A DNA stretch of 64,000 nt from Prosapia bicincta (GCA_036971475.1 JBAIZL010000002.1:170662024-170726023); one strand, 5' to 3'; counted from the stretch's first letter, positions 1 to 10,503 are shown. Program-made: numbers and translations. Notes: generated by a model from the sequence alone, not told the origin.

Positions 1-598
1 CCATTCTTTTAAGGATTTTATTATTCAATTTATTAATGGTTTCTTTTTTATATCCATTTTGTATTGCTATTTGTTGAATAATGTTTAGTTCTTTCAATTT
101 ATTTATCGGGTTTAATGGAATTCGGTTCATTCTGTATAATAAATTATAGAAGCATGCCATTTTTTGATTGTACGGGTGGTTTGAATAATTAGGTATTATT
201 TTTACTGTTTGAGTGGGTTTTCTAAATATTGTAAAATTTAATTTATTATTTTCCTTATAAATGGTAATATCTAAGAAATTTATGGCATTAATTTTTTCTA
301 TTTCGTAAGTAAACTGTATTTTATTGTGTATATTATTTATTTCGGTAATTATTAGGTTTAAATTTAATGCATTATTTGTAGAAATGTACAGACAGTTATC
401 TACATATCTATACCATTGTCCATTGTTATCATATTTTTTAATAATTTTTATTATTTCTTCATCAATATGTTGCAAAAATATTTCGGAAATGATGCTGGAT
501 AGTGGTGAACCCATTACCAAGCCGTCTTCTTGTCTGTATATTTTGTTATTATAGCAAAAGTAATTTTGTTTTAATATTATTTTAAGTACATTAATTAT
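1..598 (-). pseudogene. Inverted partial copy of Penelope-like element PLE-A
   Basis: The minus strand of this stretch matches PLE-A positions 2737-3334 almost base for base (position p pairs with 3335-p), so it encodes PLE-A residues about 441-640: the RT region from just before the GSP motif through YVDD into the thumb. It faces the intact PLE-A head to head, 818 bp away, and continues off the left edge. Penelope-like elements are known to carry inverted partial copies at their 5' side, and this fits that habit. The plus-strand open frame seen here is only the antisense of the RT. One visible difference from the intact copy changes the residue before the YVDD-region tyrosines. It starts inside the RT and has no start codon, so it is a fragment. 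Confidence 0.85.
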
Positions 599-1416
599 TG
601 TACTTTTAATTTATTTATATGAATGTTTGTATAGTTTAATGAAACATAATAGGGCTAAAACTGTATTTGAGCTTATTTATATTATTAAAGATTAACATAA
701 ATAATATTATAGAGAAGTATAAATAAAAATACACGATTTTTAAGTGTAAATGCAAATAAAATAATCTTACATTGCATCAAGTATTGATTCAATTTTAATT
801 GTTGACATGAGGATATTATTTAATGCACATGAAATTATATAATATTCTAAATAATATTTTACAAATAAATTACATTAGGATACAATATATTGATAAATAC
901 TGTATTGTAATATAAATAGCACAACAATATTAATATAAGAAATTGTATAAAGTAAATGTTACAAGATAGTAAAGAATACTGAAAAGTAAATATAAAGAAG
1001 CAATAAGTATAATGTTTTTATTATTTGATATTAATGTTAGTACATATTTTAATAAATTAATTATAATAATAAGTATAATAATGTTATGATTTAAAGTCGT
1101 CGAAAAACTAGTTATACACGTATATTTTAACATAATAGACATATTGATAAATTATATAAAAAATACAAGACCAAAGAAAAAAAAAAAAAAAAAAAAAATT
1201 AAATATTTATATGATAGATTAATATATAATAAAAAAAGTATTATATGGAAATGTGAATAAATAATATACATATTATTAAGTTATACTGAAAATTAATTAT
1301 ATAGTACAAAATTATTTAAACAAACTATAATATTAGATAATATATATAATATAAATTAAAATACATATATAGGTAAATATTTGGATAATATAAATTAATA
1401 TTATATATATAAAAAA
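599..1416. other. AT-rich stretch upstream of PLE-A, nothing recognised
   Basis: This stretch is extremely AT-rich, with an A-rich run near 1176-1198. I see no coding pattern. It may hold the PLE-A 5' untranslated region and promoter, but nothing in the sequence proves that. Confidence 0.4.
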
Positions 1417-3876
1417 ATGTATGTTGTAAATGATTGTACTATGCTTAAATCAGTACAAAATTTTAATACATTAACAAACAAAATAAATTTATATCAGAAA
1501 AAGAAAATTCAATTGATGAGAAATAATTGTAATATATTTTTCAACAAAAAATGTATACTATTACAAATCATACCCAAATATGCAAAAATCAACATAAAAA
1601 ATAAAAGTAAAGCAGCACAAAAAACTAATATACAAGCGGAGAAGATGTGGATAAAAAATGAAATTAATGAATTATATAAAAAACAAAGTAAATTAACATA
1701 TGAAATATATAAATTAAATTTAGAATTAGCAAATAAGTTACATATAATAAAGTGGGAATATATATATGAGGAAATTAATATAAAAATTAAATATCTTAAA
1801 CAAATTAAAATAAATAATATAAACAATAAATTAGATAAATTAATAATATATAAGGAAAAAAACAAAGTACACGAAGAAACGTATCATAAATTTTTTCCAA
1901 ATTTAATCAATTTAACTAACATTAATTTCACTAAAAATGAAGAAAAAATATTAGAAGACATTCATATTGTCAACATAAAGAAAAATTTTAATAAAGACAT
2001 TGATAATATTGTAATAGATACAGAAACCGCTATAAATAAATTAAAAGAAAATGACCAAGAAAAGGTAAGAATTAATGCAACAAATGAAATAGCTAAATTA
2101 ATAAAAAAACATAATGTTTATAAAATAAAAAATTATCAAAACAAAAATCAATATATACAATTTAATAATCTAAAACAAAAATTACAAAATAATAACTTAT
2201 GTACTATAAAAGCAGATAAAAGCAATGCTGTTGTGGTAATAAACAAACAAGATTACATAAACAAAAATGAAAAATATATTGTAGATAATATGTTTATAGA
2301 ACTAAAAAAAGATCCCACGGATAAATACCAAAATGAAATAAAAGGTATTGTGAAGAATTCTTATGTAGTATTTAATCCGGAAATCAATAACATAAATGAT
2401 AACCCTAAAATACCATTATTAAATGGTATTATAAAATTACATAAAATAAATAATCCAATTAGACCGCTTATTAATTTTAAAAGTGCACCTTCTTATAAAA
2501 TATCTAAAATTTTTGCCAAACAGTTAAAAGACAAAATGAAATTAAATAACAATCATAATATAAAAAATACTTATCACCTTATAGAGAAAATTAAAAATAT
2601 AAAAATAGACAATAATAGCAAATTAATATCATTCGATATAAAAGACATGTATACCAATATACCTTTAATGGAAACATATAAAATAATAAAAAATAAATTA
2701 AATATGTATACACATGATAAAAAAGAAGTTGATGAAATAATTAATGTACTTAAAATAATATTAAAACAAAATTACTTTTGCTATAATAACAAAATATACA
2801 GACAAGAAGACGGCTTGGTAATGGGTTCACCACTATCCAGCATCATTTCCGAAATATTTTTGCAACATATTGATGAAGAAATAATAAAAATTATTAAAAA
2901 ATATGATAACAATGGACAATGGTATAGATATGTAGATGACTGTCTGTACATTTCTACAAATAATGCATTAAATTTAAACCTAATAACTACCGAAATAAAT
3001 AATATACACAATAAAATACAGTTTACTTACGAAATAGAAAAACTTAATGCCATAAATTTCTTAGATATTACCATTTATAAGGAAAATAATAAATTAAATT
3101 TTACAATATTTAGAAAACCCACTCAAACAGTAAAAATAATACCTAATTATTCAAACCACCCGTACAATCAAAAAATGGCATGCTTCTATAATTTATTATA
3201 CAGAATGAACCGAATTCCATTAAACCCGATAAATAAATTGAAAGAACTAAACATTATTCAACAAATAGCAATACAAAATGGATATAAAAAAGAAACCATT
3301 AATAAATTGAATAATAAAATCCTTAAAAGAATGGATAATAATATAAATAAAAATTATTATTCAAATACTAAAGAAATTATTTGGTCCAAATTCTTATTTA
3401 CCGGTTATGAAATCAAACCAATTATAAAATTATTTAAAGATACTAATGTCAAAATAACTTATTACACTAATAACACAATTAATAATATAATAAATACAAA
3501 CATTAAAGTAAATAAAATTAATATAAACGGCGTATATAGTATTAACTGTACTACATGTCAAAAATGTTATATAGGACAAACAAAAAAGAAAATAAAAGAT
3601 CGCTACAAAGAACATTTAAATGCATTTAAAAAGCCACATATTTATAAATTAAATCTTGCCACACATTGTATAGAAAGAAATCATGATTTTCCAGAGATTA
3701 GTAATATGAAGTTGGTTAAACACGTACTAAAAGGCTTAAAAATGAATATAATAGAAAACTTAGAGATATATAAAAATAAAATTAAGAACACACTAATAGA
3801 GGAACAAGTCCAGATTCAATCAAAACATAATACTATCTTTAGCATATTTGATGACATTTTAAAAATAAAAGATTAG
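1417..3876 (+). CDS. PLE-A: full-length Penelope-like reverse transcriptase with GIY-YIG endonuclease
   Basis: An uninterrupted 819-residue frame. Penelope-like elements copy their RNA with a telomerase-related RT and nick DNA with a GIY-YIG nuclease. The lysine-rich N-terminus (to about residue 200) looks coiled-coil. KADKSNAVVV lies at 265-274, RT motif A SFDIKDMYTNIP at 405-416 (Asp407), the GLVMGSPLSS block near 466, and the catalytic YVDD at 505-508. The thumb follows with RKPTQT and SNHPYNQKM. The GIY-YIG domain has GVY at 705-707, CTTCQKCYIGQT at 711-722, Arg729 in KDRYKEH, a paired His/Cys stretch at 750-756, and a candidate catalytic Glu at 780 or 783. No key residue is missing. The ATG at 1417 is the first in frame; the one at 1441 is an alternative. 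Codon use is very AT-rich, like the surroundings. This is the only complete copy in the window. Confidence 0.93.
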   Translation: MYVVNDCTMLKSVQNFNTLTNKINLYQKKKIQLMRNNCNIFFNKKCILLQIIPKYAKINIKNKSKAAQKTNIQAEKMWIKNEINELYKKQSKLTYEIYKLNLELANKLHIIKWEYIYEEINIKIKYLKQIKINNINNKLDKLIIYKEKNKVHEETYHKFFPNLINLTNINFTKNEEKILEDIHIVNIKKNFNKDIDNIVIDTETAINKLKENDQEKVRINATNEIAKLIKKHNVYKIKNYQNKNQYIQFNNLKQKLQNNNLCTIKADKSNAVVVINKQDYINKNEKYIVDNMFIELKKDPTDKYQNEIKGIVKNSYVVFNPEINNINDNPKIPLLNGIIKLHKINNPIRPLINFKSAPSYKISKIFAKQLKDKMKLNNNHNIKNTYHLIEKIKNIKIDNNSKLISFDIKDMYTNIPLMETYKIIKNKLNMYTHDKKEVDEIINVLKIILKQNYFCYNNKIYRQEDGLVMGSPLSSIISEIFLQHIDEEIIKIIKKYDNNGQWYRYVDDCLYISTNNALNLNLITTEINNIHNKIQFTYEIEKLNAINFLDITIYKENNKLNFTIFRKPTQTVKIIPNYSNHPYNQKMACFYNLLYRMNRIPLNPINKLKELNIIQQIAIQNGYKKETINKLNNKILKRMDNNINKNYYSNTKEIIWSKFLFTGYEIKPIIKLFKDTNVKITYYTNNTINNIINTNIKVNKININGVYSINCTTCQKCYIGQTKKKIKDRYKEHLNAFKKPHIYKLNLATHCIERNHDFPEISNMKLVKHVLKGLKMNIIENLEIYKNKIKNTLIEEQVQIQSKHNTIFSIFDDILKIKD

Positions 3877-3997
3877 GACAAATGGAAATATTAAAGTATA
3901 TTTATCTAACAGATAAGATAACTGATACCTTTACTGAGCATAGTACAATTATATTCAGCAGTCTTTCTCTAGTCACATAACTGGACAGTGAATTATA

Positions 3998-4042
3998 TAT
4001 TTTGAAAATGCTAATAATGTAAATTAGCGAAAAGCTTCAATA
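3998..4042 (+). ncRNA. Hammerhead-like fold in the PLE-A 3' region (copy 1)
   Basis: Read 5' to 3': stem I strand (3998-4001), box TTGAAAA (4002-4008), one extra T, stem II GCTAAT/ATTAGC with a 7-nt loop (4010-4028), GAAA (4029-4032), stem III AA/TT with GC loop, H17 C at 4038, then the stem I return AATA (4039-4042). The canonical box is CTGANGA; here C3 is T and G8 is A, which keeps a 3-8 pair. Stem I is only 4 bp before mismatches. It lies about 120 bp after the stop codon, where PLE hammerheads are known to occur. Activity may be weak or absent. Confidence 0.4.
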
Positions 4043-4099
4043 AACAATAAAATGAAGTAATATTCGTATATTCTTGTTTATGAAAATTATTTTATTTCA

Positions 4100-4130
<31 letters not shown>

Positions 4131-4134
<4 letters not shown>

Positions 4135-4388
4135 TGATATATTACTATTGTAAATACTTTTATCCACTACTAAGTGCGATAATTTTACCTTGTGTGATGA
4201 GGCACCTTTCGGTCACTTTACCATTGTCGAATTACGACAGCTGATTCGACAATGGTAAAGTGACCGAAAGGTGCCTCATCACACAAGGTAAAATTATCGC
4301 ACTTAGTAGTGGATAAAAGTATTTACAATAGTAATATATCAACTTCATAAAGTCAGTGCAACGGAAAAAGTAATGGACAACGTAAATA

Positions 4389-4390
<2 letters not shown>
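4131..4390 (+). repeat. Fold-back repeat H1-a (unit 1), a perfect 102-bp palindrome with a tail
   Basis: The arms at 4131-4232 and 4244-4345 are exact reverse complements with an 11-bp spacer. A 45-bp tail (AAAGTCAGTGCAACGG...) is present only on the right. Both ends abut (TA)n. Each arm matches the 3' end of PLE-B, including its hammerhead-like core (box TCGACAA, GACCGAAAGG). It is best read as a head-to-head dimer of a PLE 3' end. Confidence 0.85.
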
Positions 4391-4420
<30 letters not shown>

Positions 4421-4422
<2 letters not shown>

Positions 4423-4707
4423 TTTTTTGGACTAGGAGACTGACAGACTTACCTTGGTAAGAGTCCACACTGTAGTCTTGAAATAGAAACACATAAAAGC
4501 ACTTAAACAAAGATATATTTCAACCACACAGTGGTCTTTGTCAATCGAAGAGAAAACACAAAAAGAAATATGAGAGAATGAAATAAAATAAATATAAGTT
4601 GTAATCTTATATAAGGTTTAAGACTACAGTTTGGACTCTTACCAAGGTAAGTCTGTTAGTCTCCTAGTCCAAAAAATCTAAATAATCTTTACCAACCAAA
4701 ACTAACC

Positions 4708-4710
<3 letters not shown>
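4421..4710. repeat. Fold-back repeat H2 (unit 1)
   Basis: The arms at 4421-4479 and 4620-4678 begin GATTTTTTGGACTAGGAG and are near-perfect inverted copies. A 32-bp tail lies on the right only and (TA)n lies on both sides. The middle, on the minus strand (about 4505-4550), reads TTGACAA, one A, GACCAC/GTGGTT hairpin, GAAA, ATATAT, C: the same order as the hammerhead-like folds elsewhere, but its stem I is poor and an ACAAAGA/TCTTTGT pairing competes. Five H2 copies occur in the window. Confidence 0.8.
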
Positions 4711-4749
<39 letters not shown>

Positions 4750-4854
4750 TTTTATTTATTTATTATCATTCCCTGGTATTGATGGGGTAGGTTAGGGGTT
4801 TTCTTTACTTTTACAGTATTCAAGAGATTAAAACTGGAAACATTAACGTTTTTT

Positions 4855-5800
4855 TGCACCAGTCAATGCCCAGTCTGACATGGATGCTGAATTGCTGGCA
4901 ATTAATGCTGCAGTGATAAGCTGTCAATCTATCTGAGAATAAGATATTTGTATTCTCACTGACTCAAAATCAGCCTTCCAAGTTCTGGCGTTGCCATACA
5001 CTACGTCATACTCCTTTAGAGTTGCTGAACTGAGGATGTTAATTGTGATGTTTCACGATGAAGGCAAAAGGATAATCTTAAAGTGGGTCCCTGCCCATTG
5101 CGGATTGAGAGTGAACGAAGAAATTGATAAAATAGCAAAATTGGACTCAGCAATGCACCTTGCTGACCGGGAGATATACTCCCTCTCATATTGTCAAAGT
5201 TCGCAGAGCGATTTTTCAGGAAAACGTGGACTGAGGAGTGGTAAATCCCACAATGTGTCGGTCAATCCCTAATAAACTTTTATAGAGGAATTGAGAGAAA
5301 TCTATGTATTTTTGTGGCCAGAGCTCGGACTGGACACATTTTAACCCAGGCCTACCTTTACCAGTTCAATTTAGTGACATCCCCAGAATGCGCCCTATGC
5401 CAAAGTGGAGATAAAGACCTAGAGCACATCTTCATTGAATGCTGTTATCCAAATCTTATATATAATATATCGGAATCACTATATATCTTAATACAAAATT
5501 TGGAGCAAACATTTAATTTTAACCGAGAGCTGGGGAGGATACTAAGGTTTACAATCCTAGTAGTTAATATATCATGAACATGGCACTCCATGATATTACT
5601 GAATATAATCCGACTCAAATATAACAAAGAATGGAACCAAACTTTGTATGGGAGGATTTCTTCCACAGGGTTGCAAGGTGGCAACAAAGAAACCTATAGA
5701 CAAAGATTGCAAAAAATTTTCGAAAAGATGTTAGCAGTAGATGGGCAAAATACATTTGTTGTAAGGAAATTGTCTAGAGACCGAACAACCAAGTGCTGAT
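4855..5800 (+). pseudogene. Broken LINE tail: RNase H domain and C-terminal zinc-finger region (unit 1)
   Basis: Three frames together spell the end of a non-LTR retrotransposon ORF2. First comes an RNase H domain with MDAELLAINAAV (the Glu region), ILTDSKSAFQVL (the Asp region) and LKWVPAHCGLRVNEE (the His region). Then comes ARARTGHILTQAYLYQFNLV followed by CALCQSGDKDLEHIFIEC, the CCHC-like cluster typical of RNase H-bearing LINEs. Several stop codons and shifts interrupt it (for example the stops near 4936 and 5271), and no RT is left. It is distinct from the LINE at 43096-49005, though the domain order is the same. The (TA)n to its left suggests that rearrangement, not insertion, placed it here. 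Confidence 0.75.
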
Positions 5801-5923
5801 TACACAACTCAATGGGTCAAACACTGCGAAGAATGAGACTAAAAAACTGCTACATATGTACAAGGGGCTTTACTTCATCAATAAGAAAATCAATAAAGAA
5901 ACATATATATATATATATATATA

Positions 5924-6038
5924 TTCTTGATATTTAATATTATCCATTGTTTTTCCGTTGCACTGACTTTATGAAGTTAATATATTACTATTTTTGAGTA
6001 ATTTTTCAAAAATTACTCAAAAATAGTAATATATTAAC

Positions 6039-6042
<4 letters not shown>
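5924..6042 (-). repeat. Fold-back repeat H1-b (unit 1), minimal form
   Basis: The tail is at left (TTCTTGATATTTAATATTAT...), then arms ATGAAGTTAATATATTACTA and its complement, closed by a short centre around GAGTAATTTTTCAAAAATTA. (TA)n lies on both sides. It keeps the outer H1 arm and tail but has lost the hammerhead-like core. Confidence 0.75.
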
Positions 6043-6093
<51 letters not shown>

Positions 6094-6098
<5 letters not shown>

Positions 6099-6309
6099 GT
6101 TAATATATTACTATGTAAGCAATTTTATCCACCATTAAGTGCAATAATTTTACCTTGAGTGATTCGACAATGGTCAATTGACCGAAAGGTATCTCATCAC
6201 TCAAGGTAAAATTATTGCACTTAATGGTGGATAAAATTGCTTACATAGTAATATATTAACTTCATAAAGTCAGTGCAACGGAAAAACAATGGATAACGTT
6301 AAATATCAA

Positions 6310-6311
<2 letters not shown>
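6094..6311 (+). repeat. Fold-back repeat H1-c (unit 1), with a hammerhead-like tip
   Basis: The arms 6094-6163 and 6196-6265 pair perfectly over 70 bp. Instead of a simple loop, the tip is the hammerhead-like core. A 46-bp tail (to 6311) lies on the right, with (TA)n on both sides. Confidence 0.82.
6157..6202 (+). ncRNA. Hammerhead-like core at the tip of H1-c (unit 1)
   Basis: Box TCGACAA (6164-6170), one extra T, stem II GGTC-AATT-GACC (6172-6183), GAAA (6184-6187), stem III AGG/TCT with TA loop, H17 C at 6195, then stem I returns from 6196. Stem I runs on into the 70-bp arms. The box differs from CTGANGA at positions 3, 4 and 8, with 3 and 8 changed together (C/G to T/A). Confidence 0.45.
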
Positions 6312-6400
<89 letters not shown>

Positions 6401-6404
<4 letters not shown>

Positions 6405-6648
6405 GGAAACAACCCCAATACCATAAAAATAATAAAAAAAAACAATAATACAAGTTACTCAAGATTAAACCCTTATGTACATTTTGATTACCATGTCATC
6501 ATCATCAGAGAGTCTGATACAAAATTATAAAGCAGCAAACAAGAAATTACAAACTAAAGTGACATCAACCGTTCTCTGTGGTCACTATATAATGGTTTAA
6601 TTTTAAGTAACTTTTATTACTTTTGTGGTATTGGGGTTGTTTCCAATA
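6401..6648. repeat. Fold-back repeat H3 (unit 1)
   Basis: Inverted ends GGAAACAACCCCAATACCA (left) and TGGTATTGGGGTTGTTTCC (right) bound about 248 bp. The left side abuts a long (TA)n. It holds a hammerhead-like fold on the minus strand. Confidence 0.65.
6462..6521 (-). ncRNA. Hammerhead-like fold in H3 (unit 1)
   Basis: Minus strand: box CTGATGA (complement of 6502-6508), one extra T, stem II GAT/ATC (6486-6500), AAAA where GAAA is expected (6482-6485), stem III ATG/CAT with TA loop, H17 A, then a 7-bp stem I (A-U, G-C, G-U, G-C, U-A, U-G, U-A). The box is canonical, but G12 is A, so cleavage is probably lost. Confidence 0.4.
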
Positions 6649-7761
6649 TTTTCATTGTAATATATTGTACCACTGTATTTGATATTGTATACTATTAATA
6701 TGGTATAAATGTTACAAATGTAAAGGTAGAATGTCTAGGGTAAAGGTAGAATGTAAAGGTAGAAAGGTAAATTTACAAAATGTCTAGGGTAGAAATATAA
6801 AATCTGCTCTCTGTTTAAAAACTAGTTATTTAAAAACGTTTTTAATAATTTCAAATAACTGTTCAAAAATGCAATATTAGAAGTCGGAGTTGGTTGTAAG
6901 TACAAAAAAATCAGCTGTGAAATAAGGCTAGGCTGGGTGAAACTCAAGATTACTCAAGTGCCATTAAATTGCAATGTTTGGATTGTACGTCAATGTTAAG
7001 ATGGAATAATCTCTTGATAAATATTCATGTTTTAAAGTTTTCTTTGAAAGTAGTTAAATTATGTAGGCTAATATTTAAAGAGTGCATGCATAATTCAGAA
7101 TAATATAAATTTAGGACTTTAAATGTCCAAAAATTAGAATAATTTAATTGAAATGATGATCAGTTGCACAGATAAAACTTTACAAAACAAAGAATGAACT
7201 AATATTTTCCTATGTTAAATTAAACAATGCTCATAAAACTGAAATTCTAAATGAAACTAGTAAAGCCTTAAACATGTTCCGAGTTGTACATTAGATAAAA
7301 AATACAAAGTGGAAATAGTTACAAATGAAGACAGATTTTACAAATAGAATCTTTTTAAAAGCAATTAGATACATTTGAAACAATTTAAGAAGAATTATAA
7401 ATATAATGTTTCAGTTTTGAACATATTTTAAAGTTCCGCTATACTTGGGCATCCAATTACAACTTGAAAATTTTTTTCTTCAATAAAACTCTTCTTCAAA
7501 ATAATCTAACAATTCTAAAATACGTTCTAAATATGAGATAATCTAATCCTTATTACAAAGAACTGTACAATTTATAAATCCTTTCTATCTGACTAATTTA
7601 ATATATAGTGGCAGATATAAACAGTAATAGGCCTACCTACCAACCCACAAGGTTCAGGACTACAAGTAGACAAGTTTTTAATGAAGTACTGAGACAATAA
7701 TAATTAATTATTACTATCTTTTTTTGTAAATACTGCTCTATAACAATCAATCAAGAAAACA
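6649..7761. other. Noncoding AT-rich part of the unit
   Basis: I see no gene here. A short AGGTAGAATGT motif recurs at about 6724-6760. The stretch repeats at 13164-14276 and 19629-20741. Confidence 0.5.
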
Positions 7762-8511
7762 ATGGCGACTGAACGAAAAAAACGGAGTGACAAAGGAGCA
7801 AAGCCTAGAAGTATTAGGAAGAATTAATAAAGGTGAACTGTTAAGTAAATGTGCAACATCCTTTAGTTTTGATATTTCTACAGTATTAGAATGGAAACAA
7901 AGAACTAAAGTTGAAGAATTTTGTTTCAAAATAATCCCAAAAGACAGTTTGGACAACCAGTGTAAAGCTCAGAAAGCAAAAAACGAAACCCTATATGAAG
8001 CGTTATATACTTGGTTTTGTACAGAAAAAGAATATGGTTTACCAGTATCAGGGCCAATGGTTCAAGAAAAGAGCCTCAGTGTAAATAAACAGTTGCCTGA
8101 TGGGGATCCGAAGGTTGACTGGATTGGTAGGAAAAGTGTCGAGACAAAAATACTTCCGATGACTTCAAAAATAAGTTCTTGGATTTCGTAAATGAAGAAA
8201 ATTTACTGGATGATCAAATATTCAATCCCGAGGAGACATATCTTTTCTATAAGATGTTAACCAGGAAAACATTAACCTCCAAATAAGACGCAGCTAAGAG
8301 GTGGAAAGACAGACTACCAGTGCATCGGGCAAAGCAGAAAATCCTCGAGGATTGATGGACAGATCGAAAAACAGGTTCCTTGATTTTTTTGTGCCAGGTG
8401 TAACCAAATATTTGAAAGAATGAGGATTACCGACCACATCTGCCTTGTTAATTGATAATGTCCCCTCACATCCTTCACCTGATGTGCTCCTTAATTAAAA
8501 TGCTGAACACA
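7762..8511 (+). pseudogene. Tigger/jerky-type (pogo, CENP-B-like) transposase remnant (unit 1)
   Basis: It starts MATERKKRS, then a frameshift near 7786. The next frame gives KEQSLEVLGRINKGELLSKC (a psq-like helix-turn-helix) and NETLYEALYTWFCTEKEYGL then VSGPMVQEKSLSVNKQLPDG, the CENP-B-type DNA-binding half of Tigger/jerky transposases. Further on, DAAKRWKDRLPVHRAKQK and KYLKE-like words from the DDE domain appear between stops. It is cut at 8511 by the array join to PLE-A. The family binds DNA in the nucleus and moves by cut and paste into TA; this copy is dead. Confidence 0.8.
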
Positions 8512-10337
8512 ATGACCAAGAAAAGGTAAGAATTAATGCAACAAATGAAATAGCTAAATTAATAAAAAAACATAATGTTTATAAAATAAAAAATTATCAA
8601 AACAAAAATCAATATATACAATTTAATAATCTAAAACAAAAATTACAAAATAATAACTTATGTACTATAAAAGCAGATAAAAGCAATGCTGTTGTGGTAA
8701 TAAACAAACAAGATTACATAAACAAAAATGAAAAATATATTGTAGATAATATGTTTATAGAACTAAAAAAAGATCCCACGGATAAATACCAAAATGAAAT
8801 AAAAGGTATTGTGAAGAATTCTTATGTAGTATTTAATCCGGAAATCAATAACATAAATGATAACCCTAAAATACCATTATTAAATGGTATTATAAAATTA
8901 CATAAAATAAATAATCCAATTAGACCGCTTATTAATTTTAAAAGTGCACCTTCTTATAAAATATCTAAAATTTTTGCCAAACAGTTAAAAGACAAAATGA
9001 AATTAAATAACAATCATAATATAAAAAATACTTATCACCTTATAGAGAAAATTAAAAATATAAAAATAGACAATAATAGCAAATTAATATCATTCGATAT
9101 AAAAGACATGTATACCAATATACCTTTAATGGAAACATATAAAATAATAAAAAATAAATTAAATATGTATACACATGATAAAAAAGAAGTTGATGAAATA
9201 ATTAATGTACTTAAAATAATATTAAAACAAAATTACTTTTGCTATAATAACAAAATATACAGACAAGAAGACGGCTTGGTAATGGGTTCACCACTATCCA
9301 GCATCATTTCCGAAATATTTTTGCAACATATTGATGAAGAAATAATAAAAATTATTAAAAAATATGATAACAATGGACAATGGTATAGATATGTAGATGA
9401 CTGTCTGTACATTTCTACAAATAATGCATTAAATTTAAACCTAATAACTACCGAAATAAATAATATACACAATAAAATACAGTTTACTTACGAAATAGAA
9501 AAACTTAATGCCATAAATTTCTTAGATATTACCATTTATAAGGAAAATAATAAATTAAATTTTACAATATTTAGAAAACCCACTCAAACAGTAAAAATAA
9601 TACCTAATTATTCAAACCACCCGTACAATCAAAAAATGGCATGCTTCTATAATTTATTATACAGAATGAACCGAATTCCATTAAACCCGATAAATAAATT
9701 GAAAGAACTAAACATTATTCAACAAATAGCAATACAAAATGGATATAAAAAAGAAACCATTAATAAATTGAATAATAAAATCCTTAAAAGAATGGATAAT
9801 AATATAAATAAAAATTATTATTCAAATACTAAAGAAATTATTTGGTCCAAATTCTTATTTACCGGTTATGAAATCAAACCAATTATAAAATTATTTAAAG
9901 ATACTAATGTCAAAATAACTTATTACACTAATAACACAATTAATAATATAATAAATACAAACATTAAAGTAAATAAAATTAATATAAACGGCGTATATAG
10001 TATTAACTGTACTACATGTCAAAAATGTTATATAGGACAAACAAAAAGGAAAATAAAAGATCGCTACAAAGAACATTTAAATGCATTTAAAAAGCCACAT
10101 ATTTATAAATTAAATCTTGCCACACATTGTATAGAAAGAAATCATGATTTTCCAGAGATTAGTAATATGAAGTTGGTTAAACACGTACTAAAAGGCTTAA
10201 AAATGAATATAATAGAAAACTTAGAGATATATAAAAATAAAATTAAGAACACACTAATAGAGGAACAAGTCCAGATTCAATCAAAACATAATACTATCTT
10301 TAGCATATTTGATGACATTTTAAAAATAAAAGATTAG
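8512..10337 (+). pseudogene. PLE-A copy 2, 5'-truncated by the array join
   Basis: Identical in frame to PLE-A from residue 212 to the stop, so it lacks the first 211 residues but keeps all RT motifs and the GIY-YIG domain. The frame is open from 8499 but has no ATG until about 8749 (residue 293). An internal start would remove the KADKSNAVVV block. One Lys to Arg change lies just after YIGQT (near 10049), shared with copy 3. Truncation comes from the tandem duplication, not from incomplete reverse transcription, because the join is the same in both later units. Confidence 0.88.
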
Positions 10338-10458
10338 GACAAATGGAAATATTAAAGTATATTTATCTAACAGATAAGATAACTGATACCTTTACTGAGC
10401 ATAGTACAATTATATTCAGCAGTCTTTCTCTAGTCACATAACTGGACAGTGAATTATA

Positions 10459-10503
10459 TATTTTGAAAATGCTAATAATGTAAATTAGCGAAAAGCTTCA
10501 ATA
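10459..10503 (+). ncRNA. Hammerhead-like fold in the PLE-A 3' region (copy 2)
   Basis: Same fold and bases as at 3998-4042. Confidence 0.4.

Larger units (their letters stand above)
2051..8511 (+). repeat. Tandem array unit 1 (about 6.46 kb)
   Basis: First unit of a threefold tandem array. It runs from inside PLE-A (ATGACCAAGA at 2051) to a point inside a Tigger pseudogene. The next unit starts with the same PLE-A base at 8512. The join reads AACACAATGACC: the left parent is AAAATGACC and the right parent is ACACAATCATAC (seen intact at 21485-21497), so the breakpoint shares AAT. Only this unit is preceded by the PLE-A 5' end. Confidence 0.92.

Noticed and set aside
324..554. 76-residue frame (also at 2781-3011, 9242-9472 and 15761-15991)
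   Set aside because: It is the antisense of the PLE-A RT in every copy.
4505..4550. H2 centre as a confident hammerhead
   Set aside because: Box order and stem II fit, but stem I is weak and a 7-bp alternative pairing competes, so I did not list it as its own RNA feature.
6262..6462. Ile/Tyr-repeat frames across (TA)n tracts
   Set aside because: They are simple-repeat translations.
8694..10337. Copy 2 PLE frame as a complete gene
   Set aside because: The frame has no ATG until residue 293 of PLE-A and starts at an array junction.
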